From the NCBI GenBank assembly GCA_903906365.1, contig CAIVKC010000038.1:1-64000 (forward strand): a DNA stretch of 64,000 bases, written 5' to 3'. Shown here in pieces: positions 17,615 to 27,413 of the stretch (the first letter of the stretch is position 1; each line of letters begins with the position of its first letter). Source of the DNA: an uncultured Bacteroidota bacterium (GTDB lineage Bacteria; Bacteroidota; Bacteroidia; Chitinophagales; Chitinophagaceae). The notes beneath the pieces were generated by a model, which was not told the DNA's origin, searched no databases, and worked only from the letters and a program-made list of their open reading frames with translations. Made by a program: the position numbers and the translations under genes.

Positions 17615-18523
17615 TTATTCCTGGAGCGTGACTTTTCGCCGGCCCACCTGCAAGAGGTGGGGCACCCCGGTTTTCACGGCCACATTTTCCGCCCCGTGGC
17701 TGATGGGAAAATCAAAACAAACCGGATATGGGTAGTCCCCGACCAGGTCCATAATAATTTCCTGTATGGTCTTTCCAAAGGGTCGGTCGGTGTCTTTCAT
17801 ATCGGTAAATCCACCCACCACCAGACCGGCCAGATTGTCCAGTTTACCGCTCCGGCGGAGCTGATAGAGCATCCTGTCGGCCTGGTAGAGGTATTCACCG
17901 AGGTCTTCCATAAAAAGAATTTTTCCCTTTGTGCTGATGTCTGAGGCAGTGCCCGTAAGGTGCGCAAGCAGGGAAAGATTGCCCCCGACCAGCTCCCCTT
18001 GCGCCTTTCCGGTGCGGTTATAAGGGCTGGCCGGGCAGCTGTAAGAGGCTTTTTTTCCCTGCAGGGCCCGCTTAAGGGATTGTACGGAGGGGCTCTGTGC
18101 ACCTTCCCCGTTAAAAGCACCCGCCATGGGCGCATGCAGGGTCGATATGCGATAGCGCGCATGTACATGGGCGTGCAGGACGGTGATATCACTGAAGCCG
18201 ACGATCCATTTGGGTCGTTTCCGGAATGCGGAAAAATCGATTTGGTCCACGATGCGGCCAACCCCATATCCGCCCCGCGCGCAAAGAACTGCCTTTATAG
18301 CGGGGTCGTCCAGCATCGCCTGCAGGTCTGCGAGCCGCTGGGAATCGGTTCCGGAAAAATAATTGCCGGAATCCCCTCCCACCGTGGAGCCGACCTCTAC
18401 CCGGTAACCCCAGAGCTGCAGGGTCCTGATGCAGGACAGGGTTTTTTCACGCTGCATATAACCGGCCGGGCAAACCAGCCCGATGGTATCACCGGGCAAC
18501 AGGAAGGGGGGTATTTTAATCAT
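17615..18523 (-). CDS. LD-carboxypeptidase, cytoplasmic type (peptidase S66)
   Basis: 302 residues. Removes the terminal D-Ala from muropeptide tetrapeptides during wall recycling. The Ser nucleophile is in IVGFSDITVLHAH, Glu in LFMEDLGEYLYQ and His in CFDFPISHGAENVA; ARGGYGVGRIVD is the conserved strand before the nucleophile. The ATG at 18523 overlaps the TGA of the upstream paralogue (ATGA), which favours translational coupling and excludes the longer reading. There is no signal peptide, in contrast to its neighbour, so the pair may cover both sides of the membrane. Confidence 0.9.
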   Translation of the reverse strand: MIKIPPFLLPGDTIGLVCPAGYMQREKTLSCIRTLQLWGYRVEVGSTVGGDSGNYFSGTDSQRLADLQAMLDDPAIKAVLCARGGYGVGRIVDQIDFSAFRKRPKWIVGFSDITVLHAHVHARYRISTLHAPMAGAFNGEGAQSPSVQSLKRALQGKKASYSCPASPYNRTGKAQGELVGGNLSLLAHLTGTASDISTKGKILFMEDLGEYLYQADRMLYQLRRSGKLDNLAGLVVGGFTDMKDTDRPFGKTIQEIIMDLVGDYPYPVCFDFPISHGAENVAVKTGVPHLLQVGRRKVTLQE

Positions 18524-19545
18524 ATGACTTCCATTAAAGAACAGGAATCGGAGGATACCTTCAGCCGGTGTTTCACACCGCATTTAAGGGCCACATTGTA
18601 TTTTTGGTGACCACAGGGAAAATCAAAACAAACGGGATATTTATAGTCCTTCACCTTTTCCAGGATGATTTCCTGGAGGGTCTTACCGAATTCATCCCCG
18701 GGATCGTCCGGTTTAACCTTGAAACCGCCGATGATAAGGGCCTTTAACCCCGAGAGTTTGCCGGTCCGTCTGAGGTTCCAGAACATTCGGTCGATGCTGT
18801 ACAGGTATTCCCCGGTATCCTCCACAAACAGGATCCTTCCCGCTGTGCTGATATCAGAGCGGGTACCCGAAAGGGATTCCAGGGTTTTCAGGTTGCCACC
18901 GGTCAGCGCCCCGGAGGCTGTGCCGCTGCGGTTGGCAGGATTTGGTTCAAAGACATATTTCACCGGCTCGCCGGTCAGGGCTGTGCGGATGGATAACAGG
19001 GAGTCCCGCTGCTGGGGTTCAGCCGCAGACCAGTCTTCGGGGAAGCTGTTGCACATTTTTGAATGGATGGAGGCGATGTTGACTACATGGCTGAGATGCG
19101 AATGCAGGACGGTGACGTCGCTGAAACCCAGGATCCATTTGGGATGGGCGGCCAGTTTTGCAAAATGCAGGGAATCTATGATCCTGACCGAACCGTAGCC
19201 GCCCCGGGCGCAAAGAATAGCCCTGATGTTTTTATCATCGAGCATCTTTTGGAAATCCGCCGTTCTCTGTTCATCGGTACCGCCAAAGGTAAACTCTTTC
19301 TTTCCTACGGTATCGCCTACCTGTACGCGGAAACCCCATTGTTCAAGCAGGGAAACGGCCGGCTGTATCTCCTGTTGGGTTATCCAACCAGCCGGGCAGG
19401 TGATGCCAATGAGGTCCCCGGGCCGGAGATAAGGGGGAATCAGGGTGGCCCTTTTGAAGCCGGGGCCCGGGTCCATATCCGCTCCCAGGGCAGGAAGTAC
19501 CGCCCCGGCGGCCCAAAGGGAGGACAGAAATCTTTTACGGTTCAT
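18520..19545 (-). CDS. LD-carboxypeptidase with signal peptide (peptidase S66)
   Basis: 341 residues. The N terminus MNRKRFLSSLWAAGAVLPAL looks like a signal peptide; the RKR-F-L pattern is reminiscent of, but not, a full twin-arginine motif. The S66 triad is visible: Ser in ILGFSDVTVLHSH, Glu in LFVEDTGEYLYS, His in CFDFPCGHQKYN. It is a paralogue of the next gene, which it overlaps by four bases. Export would place it in the periplasm to trim peptidoglycan, while the second copy acts on imported muropeptides; this division is inferred. Confidence 0.88.
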   Translation of the reverse strand: MNRKRFLSSLWAAGAVLPALGADMDPGPGFKRATLIPPYLRPGDLIGITCPAGWITQQEIQPAVSLLEQWGFRVQVGDTVGKKEFTFGGTDEQRTADFQKMLDDKNIRAILCARGGYGSVRIIDSLHFAKLAAHPKWILGFSDVTVLHSHLSHVVNIASIHSKMCNSFPEDWSAAEPQQRDSLLSIRTALTGEPVKYVFEPNPANRSGTASGALTGGNLKTLESLSGTRSDISTAGRILFVEDTGEYLYSIDRMFWNLRRTGKLSGLKALIIGGFKVKPDDPGDEFGKTLQEIILEKVKDYKYPVCFDFPCGHQKYNVALKCGVKHRLKVSSDSCSLMEVI

Positions 19546-19573
19546 ATTTTAAAGTTATCGGAAAATAGTCATT

Positions 19574-19603
19574 TTGGCATTGGATGGGATTGCGGTATTT
19601 TTG
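19574..19603 (+). promoter_or_regulatory. Predicted metG promoter
   Basis: TTG at 19574-19576 and TATTTTTG at 19596-19603 are 19 bases apart, a full match to the Bacteroidota -33/-7 pattern. Transcription would begin near 19608, giving a leader of about 77 bases before the ATG at 19685. It lies back to back with the LD-carboxypeptidase start. Confidence 0.6.
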
Positions 19604-19684
19604 CCATCCTTTCGCGGCGGCCCGGGACTGTATGCTGAACATGGAGCAGGGATCGGGGATTGGCCGGAATTTAAAGAATGTATC

Positions 19685-21796
19685 ATGGTAACAGAAGATT
19701 TTAAGAGAATACTGGTAACCGCTGCCCTGCCTTATGCCAATGGGCCCGTGCACATCGGGCATATGGCAGGGGTCTACCTGCCCGCCGATATCTACGTTCG
19801 CTACCAGCGGGCCAGGAAAAGGGATGTGAAGTTCGTATGCGGAAGTGATGAACACGGCGTACCCATTACCATCCGGGCCATGAAGGAGGGTATCAGCCCC
19901 CAGCAAGTGGTGGATAAATACCATACCCTGATCAAGGAAAGTTTTGAGCAGATGCAGATTTCCTTTGACATCTATTCCCGTACCTCCAACCAGGTCCATC
20001 ACCAGACGGCGGCTGCATTTTTTACCACCCTCTACGATAAGGGACTTTTTGAAGAAAAGGAAACCGAACAGTTCTATGATGAAAAGGCAAAGACCTTTCT
20101 GGCTGACAGATATATAACCGGCACCTGCCCGGTTTGCGCCAACCCCAATGCCTACGGGGACCAGTGTGAAAGATGCGGCTCTTCCCTGAGCCCGGAGCAA
20201 CTGATAGACCCCAAAAGCACGCTGAGCGATGCCATCCCTGTCAGGAGAAAAACCAAGCACTGGTATTTTCCCCTGCAGCATTACGAACCATTTCTCAAGC
20301 AATGGATCCTGGAAGGCCACAAGGACTGGAAGAACAATGTATACGGCCAATGCAAAAGCTGGCTCGACAATGGACTGCAACCACGCGCCATGACCCGCGA
20401 CAGCAACTGGGGCGTCAGCGTACCGCTTCCCCAGGCAGCCGGAAAAGTCCTTTACGTATGGTTTGATGCCCCCATCGGGTACATTTCCGCCACCAAGGAG
20501 CTGACCGATAAATGGGCGGATTACTGGTGCAGCAAAGACACCAAACTGGTTCATTTCATCGGCAAGGACAATATCGTCTTTCATTGTATTATATTCCCTG
20601 CCATGCTCAAGGCCCATGGTGATTTTATTCTGCCTGACAATGTACCGGCCAACGAATTCCTCAATATCGAGGGAGAAAAGGTGTCCACGAGCCGCAACTG
20701 GGCGGTATGGGTACATGAATACCTGAAGGATTTTCCAGGCTGTGAGGATGTGCTTCGGTATGTGCTTTGCGCCAATGCCCCAGAAACCAAGGACAATGAT
20801 TTTACCTGGAAGGACTTCCAGGACCGAAACAACAGTGAGCTGGTTTCCATCTTTGGCAATTTCGTAAACCGGGCGATGGTGCTCATGCACAAGCTATGCA
20901 ATGGAAAAGTCCCCCCCCTGCATGCAGGCATCCTGGACGACCAGGACCGGACTATGATGTCGGAATTTGAACATTGTAAAAACAGGGTCGAAGAGCTGCT
21001 TGAACAATATAAATTCAGGGATGCCTTATTTGAAATAATCGACCTTGCAAGAAAAGGGAACCGGTACCTCCAGGAAAAGGAGCCCTGGAAAAAAGCGAGT
21101 GCCGCCGCGGGTCAGCCCATTAGCCCGGAAAACCAGCAATCCATTGACAACTGCCTGCATATTTGTTTGCAGCTCACAGCCAACCTGGCCATACTCATCC
21201 ACCCTTTTTTACCGGGCACTTCCAGGAAGATCCTGCATATGCTCAAGGTGGTAGACAAAATGCTGGACTGGGAAAATGCCGGAAAATCAAAGTTGCTGAG
21301 CGTGGGCTATAGCCTGAGGGCCCCTGAATTGCTGTTTAGAAAAATGGAGGACGCGGAAATCCAGCAACAAATTGAAAAATTAAAAAACAATATGATACAT
21401 CCCCAGGACATGGCGGCCTCCGGTCAGCCGGCACCCGAGACCCAGGCACCGGCCCCCATGGTGACCAAAGCCACCATCCAGTTTGACGACTTTGCCAAGC
21501 TGGATCTGAGGGTCGCCACCATCACCGCCGCCGAAAAAGTAGAGAAGGCCGATAAGCTGCTCAAACTGGAGGTTGACCTGGGCTTTGAAAAACGCATCAT
21601 TGTCTCCGGGATCGCCCTGCATTTCCAGCCGGCCGATATCGTAGGCAAGCAGGTGGTGGTGGTAGCCAATCTGGCCCCCCGGAAAATGCGGGGGATTGAA
21701 AGTAATGGCATGATACTGATGGCAGAGGATCAGGCCGGCCGCCTTCATTTTGTCAGCCCGGGAACGATCATCGATGCCGGCTCAACGGTTAACTGA
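19685..21796 (+). CDS. metG: Methionyl-tRNA synthetase
   Basis: Charges tRNA-Met with methionine. 703 residues: catalytic Rossmann domain with [14 protein letters not shown] (HIGH motif), a zinc knuckle CPVC...CERC near residues 145-165, the second signature as KVSTSRN instead of KMSKS, an anticodon-binding helical domain, and a C-terminal OB-fold tRNA-binding domain from about residue 600 ([20 protein letters not shown]). KxSTS is, to my knowledge, the normal Bacteroidota variant. The ATG at 19685 is chosen because upstream in-frame codons overlap a good promoter. Confidence 0.96.
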   Translation: MVTEDFKRILVTAALPYANGPVHIGHMAGVYLPADIYVRYQRARKRDVKFVCGSDEHGVPITIRAMKEGISPQQVVDKYHTLIKESFEQMQISFDIYSRTSNQVHHQTAAAFFTTLYDKGLFEEKETEQFYDEKAKTFLADRYITGTCPVCANPNAYGDQCERCGSSLSPEQLIDPKSTLSDAIPVRRKTKHWYFPLQHYEPFLKQWILEGHKDWKNNVYGQCKSWLDNGLQPRAMTRDSNWGVSVPLPQAAGKVLYVWFDAPIGYISATKELTDKWADYWCSKDTKLVHFIGKDNIVFHCIIFPAMLKAHGDFILPDNVPANEFLNIEGEKVSTSRNWAVWVHEYLKDFPGCEDVLRYVLCANAPETKDNDFTWKDFQDRNNSELVSIFGNFVNRAMVLMHKLCNGKVPPLHAGILDDQDRTMMSEFEHCKNRVEELLEQYKFRDALFEIIDLARKGNRYLQEKEPWKKASAAAGQPISPENQQSIDNCLHICLQLTANLAILIHPFLPGTSRKILHMLKVVDKMLDWENAGKSKLLSVGYSLRAPELLFRKMEDAEIQQQIEKLKNNMIHPQDMAASGQPAPETQAPAPMVTKATIQFDDFAKLDLRVATITAAEKVEKADKLLKLEVDLGFEKRIIVSGIALHFQPADIVGKQVVVVANLAPRKMRGIESNGMILMAEDQAGRLHFVSPGTIIDAGSTVN

Positions 21797-21817
21797 GCAC
21801 CAGGAAAATAGCAGTAC

Positions 21818-22726
21818 ATGATGCAACCAACCATTGGATTTATAGGGACCGGCAGTCTGGGCAAACCCATCGCCGCCAACCTGCTTTCAGCGGGGCAACC
21901 CCTGTTGGTCTTTAACCGGACCGCCTCCAAAGCCCTTCCCCTGGCCGGGGCGGGAGCAGTTATCTGCCAGTCCGTTGAAGAACTGGCCCGGCAGTGCAGG
22001 GTCGTTTTTTCGATGGTCTCCGATGACAGGGCCCTGTCCAGCATTTGTCTGGGTCCGGGAGGCCTCCTGGAGCACCTTCTCCCCGGAAGTCTGCATATAT
22101 CCATGAGCACCATACTTCCCCAAACTGCCCGGGAGATATCGGCACTGCATAAAGAAAAGGGGCAATACTACCTGGCCGCACCCGTTTTCGGAAGGCCCGA
22201 AGCGGCCGCCGCCAGGAAACTCCAGGTGGTTGTCAGCGGCGATCAGCAGGCCCGAACAATGGCCGAGCCCCTGCTTCGTCTGGCCGGAGCATCCGGTATC
22301 TGGGACTTCGGGGAGGAGACCGCCTCCGCCAATACGGTTAAACTTTGTGGCAATTTCCTCATTGCGGCCCTGATGGAAGCCATGGGAGAGAGCATGGCCC
22401 TTGCCTCCAAAAGCGGAGTGGATGCCTCGGCCATGTGGTCGATGTTCAACCAGACCCTGTTCAATACGCCACTTTACCACAATTACAGCCGGATTATACT
22501 GGGCGCTCAATTTGACCCGGCCGCCTTTACCATGACCCTGGGCCTAAAGGATATCCGCCTTGTCCTGGAACAGGCTGCTTCGGTGGATCAGTCCATGCCT
22601 ACCGCCGAGCTATTGCGGGGCCATATGCAGCATCTGGTTGATTCCGGAAAAGGAAACATAGACTGGAGCGGCGTTTCCCTCGCAGTCACCCAACCGCCGC
22701 CACCGGGGTCAAATATTAATCATTAA
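21818..22726 (+). CDS. Beta-hydroxyacid dehydrogenase family NAD(P) oxidoreductase
   Basis: 302 residues. N-terminal dinucleotide loop IGFIGTGSLGKPIAANLLSAG, followed by FNRTASKALPL, where Arg suggests NADPH use. The catalytic Lys lies in NTVKLCGNFLIAALMEA near residue 172. These features place it with 3-hydroxyisobutyrate dehydrogenase and glyoxylate/succinic-semialdehyde reductases. It starts 21 bases after metG, so it is probably read through from there, and a strong terminator follows. The substrate is not predictable. Confidence 0.87.
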   Translation: MMQPTIGFIGTGSLGKPIAANLLSAGQPLLVFNRTASKALPLAGAGAVICQSVEELARQCRVVFSMVSDDRALSSICLGPGGLLEHLLPGSLHISMSTILPQTAREISALHKEKGQYYLAAPVFGRPEAAAARKLQVVVSGDQQARTMAEPLLRLAGASGIWDFGEETASANTVKLCGNFLIAALMEAMGESMALASKSGVDASAMWSMFNQTLFNTPLYHNYSRIILGAQFDPAAFTMTLGLKDIRLVLEQAASVDQSMPTAELLRGHMQHLVDSGKGNIDWSGVSLAVTQPPPPGSNINH

Positions 22727-22732
22727 ATATGA

Positions 22733-22762
22733 CCGGGGGAGCCGGGGCTCCCCGGATTTTTC
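22733..22762 (+). terminator. Rho-independent terminator
   Basis: A G+C-rich inverted repeat, CCGGGG (22733-22738) against CCCCGG (22750-22755), followed by ATTTTT, six bases after the dehydrogenase stop. It ends the metG-dehydrogenase transcript. Confidence 0.75.
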
Positions 22763-22808
22763 CTAACTTCGGTTACAAATAGTTGTTTAACTAACTAATT
22801 GATTGGCT

Positions 22809-25214
22809 ATGTCAAAAAGAATCATCAGAAAAGTGGCTGTTCTTGGCAGTGGTGTGATGGGAAGCAGGATTGCCTGCCATTTTGCGGGCACAGGCCTGGA
22901 GGTTTTGCTGCTGGATATGGCACCCCGGGAACTCACCCCGTCCGAAACAGCCAGGAAGCTTGCCCTGGATCATCCCTCTGTCAAAAACAGGATCGTACAG
23001 GAAGCCCTGGCGGCGGCCGTCAAATCCAACCCATCCCCGCTTTACAGCAAGGAGGCTCTAAAAAGAATTACCACCGGAAATTTTTCTGACAATCTCCCTG
23101 ATATATCCACCTGCGACTGGGTCATCGAAGTCGTAGTGGAAAGACTGGATATCAAAGTGTCCCTCTTTGCGGAGGTAGACAAATTCCGCAGGCCCGGGAC
23201 CCTGGTGAGTTCAAATACCTCGGGCATCCCCATTCACCTCATGGCTGAAGGCAGGAGCGAGGATTTCAGGAAACATTTCTGCGGGACCCACTTTTTCAAT
23301 CCGCCCCGGTACCTCCGGCTGCTGGAAATCATTCCCACCCCCCATACCGATCCGCAGGTCACAGAATTTCTCATGCATTACGGGGATCTCTACCTGGGAA
23401 AGACCACGGTACTTTGCAAAGACACACCGGCCTTCATTGCCAACCGTATCGGGGTCTATGGCATGATGTCTATTTTCGGGCTGGCCGAGAAACTGGAACT
23501 CGATATTGATGAAGTGGACGCCCTGACGGGGCCCGTCATGGGCAGACCCAAATCAGCGACCTTTCGTACCGCCGACGTGGTAGGGATAGACACTTTGGTC
23601 AAAGTAGCCGGAGGCGTCGCCCAGAATTGTCCCGCCGATGAACAAAAAGCGGTTTTCAGCATACCGGATTGGCTACAGCAAATCCTCACCCGAAACTGGC
23701 TGGGTGATAAAACCGGGCAGGGTTTTTTTAAGAAAACCAAAGGAGCCGGCGGGGAAAAGGAAATCCTCAGCCTGAATTTGAAAACCCTTGAATACGGCCC
23801 TCGCAAAAAGCCCAGATTCCCCTCCCTGGAGGCGGCAAAACCCCTGGATGACCTGAAATCCAGGATTAAGATCCTGATGCAGGGAACCGACAAGGCTGGC
23901 GCATTTTACCGCGGCTTCCACTACGGACTGTTCGCCTATGTGTCCAACCGGATCCCGGAAATCGCCGATCAGCTATACCGGGTGGATGACGCACTCAAAG
24001 CCGGCTTCGGCTGGGAAATCGGTGCCTTTGAAACCTGGGATCTGCTGGGTGTTGCCGATACGCTGCCCCTGATCCGGGAAGCCGGCTTTGAGGTGGCCGG
24101 ATGGGTCGATGAGATGATAGCTGCCGGGCACCGGACTTTTTATAAACTGGAAAACGGCCGGCCGCTTTTTTATGACATGGGAACCAAAAGTTACCAGCCC
24201 ATACCGGGCAGTGAGGCCTTTTTGGTAATGAAACATTTTGAAAATCAAACCCTTTGGAAAAATTCAGCCTGCAGGCTTTACCACCTGGGAGCCGATGTCC
24301 TGGGGCTGGAATGGTATACCAAAATGGGCAGCATCGGTGGGGAGGTACTGGAAGGTATTCAGCATTCCATCGGGGTGGCGGAAGACCGTTTCAAAGGCCT
24401 GGTGATCGCAAACCAGGGCGCCAATTTCAGTGCCGGCGCCAACGTGGGAATGATTTTCATGCTCGCCATTGAACAGGAATATGATGAGTTGGATATGGCC
24501 ATTCGTCTTTTCCAGCAAACCACCATGCGTGCCCGGTATTCGGGTATACCCGTGGTGACAGCCCCCCATGGCCTGACCCTGGGAGGCGCCTGTGAGCTCA
24601 GTTTACACGCCGACCGAGTAGTGCCGGCGGCAGAATCCTATATCGGTCTGGTGGAACTGGGTGTAGGGCTCATTCCGGGAGGAGGTGGCACCAAGGAGTT
24701 CGCTTTGAGGGCGGCCGACGAAATGCATGAAGACGAGCCGGAAACCATTACCATGAAGAACCGTTTCTTTAGCATAGCAACCGCCCGGGTATCCACTTCT
24801 GCCTATGAGGCCTTCGATATGGGTATATTGAAAAAAGGCAGGGACCAGGTTTGTATAAACCAGGAAAGAAGGATATCCGAAGCAAAGAAGGTTGTTTGTG
24901 AGCTCTTTGATGATGGTTACAGGATGCCCGTCCAGCGAAAAGATGTAAGGGTGCTGGGACGCTCGGTACTGGGCGCCCTGTATGCCGGCATCAACGGCAT
25001 GTGGCGGGGAAATTATGCCACCGACCACGACGTGCTGGTGGCAAAAAAACTGGCCTATGTGATGTGTGGCGGCGACTTAAGCGAACCCGCCCTGGTATCG
25101 GAGCAATACCTGCTGGACCTGGAAAGGGAAGCTTTTCTGAGTCTCTGTGGTGAAAAAAAGACCCTGGAAAGGATACAGAGCGTACTGAAAAGCGGTAAGC
25201 CGGTTAGAAATTAA
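22809..25214 (+). CDS. FadN-type 3-hydroxyacyl-CoA dehydrogenase/enoyl-CoA hydratase
   Basis: About 800 residues. The dehydrogenase part comes first: KVAVLGSGVMGSRIACHFAG (NAD loop) and the catalytic His in CGTHFFNPPRYLRLLE. The crotonase part follows from about residue 500, with oxyanion and catalytic elements LGGACELSL and GLVELGVGLIPGGGG, which retain both catalytic Glu. This domain order is that of Bacillus FadN rather than FadB/FadJ. Beta-oxidation steps two and three are expected. No thiolase or acyl-CoA dehydrogenase gene is adjacent, which is unusual for fadN. The ATG at 22809 is preferred to TTG 22803. Confidence 0.9.
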   Translation: MSKRIIRKVAVLGSGVMGSRIACHFAGTGLEVLLLDMAPRELTPSETARKLALDHPSVKNRIVQEALAAAVKSNPSPLYSKEALKRITTGNFSDNLPDISTCDWVIEVVVERLDIKVSLFAEVDKFRRPGTLVSSNTSGIPIHLMAEGRSEDFRKHFCGTHFFNPPRYLRLLEIIPTPHTDPQVTEFLMHYGDLYLGKTTVLCKDTPAFIANRIGVYGMMSIFGLAEKLELDIDEVDALTGPVMGRPKSATFRTADVVGIDTLVKVAGGVAQNCPADEQKAVFSIPDWLQQILTRNWLGDKTGQGFFKKTKGAGGEKEILSLNLKTLEYGPRKKPRFPSLEAAKPLDDLKSRIKILMQGTDKAGAFYRGFHYGLFAYVSNRIPEIADQLYRVDDALKAGFGWEIGAFETWDLLGVADTLPLIREAGFEVAGWVDEMIAAGHRTFYKLENGRPLFYDMGTKSYQPIPGSEAFLVMKHFENQTLWKNSACRLYHLGADVLGLEWYTKMGSIGGEVLEGIQHSIGVAEDRFKGLVIANQGANFSAGANVGMIFMLAIEQEYDELDMAIRLFQQTTMRARYSGIPVVTAPHGLTLGGACELSLHADRVVPAAESYIGLVELGVGLIPGGGGTKEFALRAADEMHEDEPETITMKNRFFSIATARVSTSAYEAFDMGILKKGRDQVCINQERRISEAKKVVCELFDDGYRMPVQRKDVRVLGRSVLGALYAGINGMWRGNYATDHDVLVAKKLAYVMCGGDLSEPALVSEQYLLDLEREAFLSLCGEKKTLERIQSVLKSGKPVRN

Positions 25215-25330
25215 GGGGCCTGCTGTAACAAAACCACGGGGGGCAGCGTCTGAGTATTTGCGCCATCCGGCCGCTGCCGCTCTTTGGTGGCAGCCCCTGT
25301 ATTGATCCATTACACCAAATATTCAAATAT

Positions 25331-27241
25331 ATGTTCACCAGAGCCTGCCTGTTTGTAACTGCCCTCTCTGCCCTGCTCTCCTGCCACAGGCCGCCCCAGG
25401 CAGCCAAACAAGTTACTGCCTATACCATAGAGCAATTGCAGAATAATTTAAGCATTTCCGGAGCGGGTTTCAGTGCAGATGAGAAAAAGATCCTCACCGA
25501 CCATAATGGCAGCGGCATTTACAATATATATGAACTGAACATCGCAGACACCCAATTTACCCCGCTGACTTCCTCCAAAAAGGAATCCTATTATGCCGTG
25601 GATTACGTGCCCGGTTCATCGGCCTTTATTTACAGCGCTGACCAGGGTGGCGATGAAAACACCCACCTGTATTTGCGCAGGGCCGGTGACAGTGTTGCCA
25701 AAGATCTTACTCCATGGCACAAGAGCGCCAATACTTTTGTTGGCTGGTCCAGGGATAAGAAAAGCATGTACCTGTCCAGTAATAAAAGAGACCCCCATTT
25801 CTTTGACCTCTGGAAAATGGACACTTCCACCTGGAAGGAAACCCTGCTTTACCGGAACGATTCTGCTTACAGCGTGGCCGGCCTGTCAAAATCTGAAAAT
25901 TACCTGGCGCTAACCAAATCCATTACCACCAATAAAAATGAATGTTTTGTCCTGAACCGCAAATCGGGCAACATGATCAGGATATCCAACTCCGGTGAGG
26001 CCAACTGGAACCCGATGGCCATTGAAAAAAATGATTCCCTGCTGTATTATACCACCAATGACGGCAGCGAATTTTCCTACCTGGTGCGTTACAACCTCCA
26101 AACAGGCAAATCCGAAAAAATATACAGTACTTCCTGGGACGTGGTAGATATGACTTTGAGTGAAAATGAAAAATACCACACCATCACCATCAACGAGGAT
26201 GGCAAAAACAAAGTGCTCTTATTTGATCATGCCAGTGGCCGCCAACTCGAATTCCCCGCCATAGCGGATGGTGATATTGAAAGCGTGCTGATCTCCCCAT
26301 CAGAAAAAAACATGCTGCTGACCGTGGGAAGCAGCAGGACACCCCATAACCTGTTCGTCTATAATTTCGAGAAAAAAGAAATCAGGCAACTCACACAGAC
26401 CCTCAACCGGGAGATCCGGCCTGATGACCTGGTGAGTGCGGAGATTGTTCGTTTCAAATCCTTTGACGGCCTGGACATACCGGCCATTTACTACAAACCC
26501 CTCCAGGCCGATGCCAGCCATCCGGTACCGGCCATTGTCTGGGTGCACGGGGGCCCCGGGGGCCAGAGCAGGGCCGGTTTTTCAAACCAGATTCAGTTCC
26601 TGGTCAACCATGGTTACGCGGTACTTGCGGTCAACAACCGGGGAAGCAGCGGCTATGGTAAGACCTTTTTTAAACTGGATGACAAAAAACATGGAGAAGG
26701 TGACCTGATGGATTGTGTTTACGGGAAGAAATGGCTGGCATCCCGGGATTATATAGACAGCAGCAGGATTGCCATTGAAGGTGGCAGCTACGGAGGATGC
26801 ATGGTGCTGACCGCCCTGGCCTTCCACCCGGAGGAATTTAAAGCCGGGGTAGACCTGTTTGGCGTAGCCAACTGGCTGCGCACCCTTCGAAGCATCCCCC
26901 CTTACTGGGAGTCCTTTCGCAAGGCCTTGTATGAGGAGATGGGAGATCCGAACGGACCGGATTCGGTGATGCTTAGAAGAACTTCCCCCCTCTTTAATTA
27001 CCAAAAAATTAATAAACCCCTGATCGTATTCCAGGGCAGCAACGATGTCAGGGTGCTTCCTGTGGAAAGCGAGGAAATCGTGGCAGGAGTCAAAAGAAAC
27101 GGGGTTCCGGTGGAATATGTGGTATACCCCAATGAGGGTCATGGCTTCACCAAGAAGGAAAATCAGAATACCACTGCGATCCGAACACTTGCCTTCCTAG
27201 ATAAATATATGAAAGGAGATTCATCGACCAGCAGGAAATAA
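25331..27241 (+). CDS. S9-family (prolyl oligopeptidase-like) lipoprotein peptidase
   Basis: 636 residues. A lipoprotein signal ends in ALLSC near residue 18, so the enzyme is likely anchored to a periplasm-facing membrane. Residues 40-370 resemble a beta-propeller (WD40-like TolB/DPP type). The C-terminal hydrolase domain has Ser in IEGGSYGGCMVLTAL, Asp in FQGSNDVRVLP and His in YPNEGHGFTKKEN. It cleaves peptides, often after Pro or as an acylaminoacyl peptidase; specificity cannot be told. A terminator hairpin follows, so it is a separate unit from the metalloprotease downstream. Confidence 0.92.
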   Translation: MFTRACLFVTALSALLSCHRPPQAAKQVTAYTIEQLQNNLSISGAGFSADEKKILTDHNGSGIYNIYELNIADTQFTPLTSSKKESYYAVDYVPGSSAFIYSADQGGDENTHLYLRRAGDSVAKDLTPWHKSANTFVGWSRDKKSMYLSSNKRDPHFFDLWKMDTSTWKETLLYRNDSAYSVAGLSKSENYLALTKSITTNKNECFVLNRKSGNMIRISNSGEANWNPMAIEKNDSLLYYTTNDGSEFSYLVRYNLQTGKSEKIYSTSWDVVDMTLSENEKYHTITINEDGKNKVLLFDHASGRQLEFPAIADGDIESVLISPSEKNMLLTVGSSRTPHNLFVYNFEKKEIRQLTQTLNREIRPDDLVSAEIVRFKSFDGLDIPAIYYKPLQADASHPVPAIVWVHGGPGGQSRAGFSNQIQFLVNHGYAVLAVNNRGSSGYGKTFFKLDDKKHGEGDLMDCVYGKKWLASRDYIDSSRIAIEGGSYGGCMVLTALAFHPEEFKAGVDLFGVANWLRTLRSIPPYWESFRKALYEEMGDPNGPDSVMLRRTSPLFNYQKINKPLIVFQGSNDVRVLPVESEEIVAGVKRNGVPVEYVVYPNEGHGFTKKENQNTTAIRTLAFLDKYMKGDSSTSRK

Positions 27242-27257
27242 CACCCAATCTGCTTAA

Positions 27258-27286
27258 GGCCACCTCCCGGCGGGGGTGGTCTTTTT
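27258..27286 (+). terminator. Terminator after the S9 peptidase
   Basis: GGCCACC (27258-27264) pairs with GGTGGTC (27275-27281) with one G-U, followed by a run of T. Confidence 0.75.
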
Positions 27287-27413
27287 ATGACAGGGTAGTT
27301 TCAAAGCACGGATACATCGGTCATGGTTGGGTAAATATCCCTGCCTGACTGCAGCCTTTGGCTGTTAATTGCCCGGTTGATCCCGGGAAAAAAAACGCCG
27401 AAACCGGCAAGTA

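Noticed and set aside
19535-20890. 451-codon minus-strand open frame across metG
   Set aside because: It lies entirely over the strong metG coding frame, whose motifs are intact; the antisense product shows no recognisable domain.
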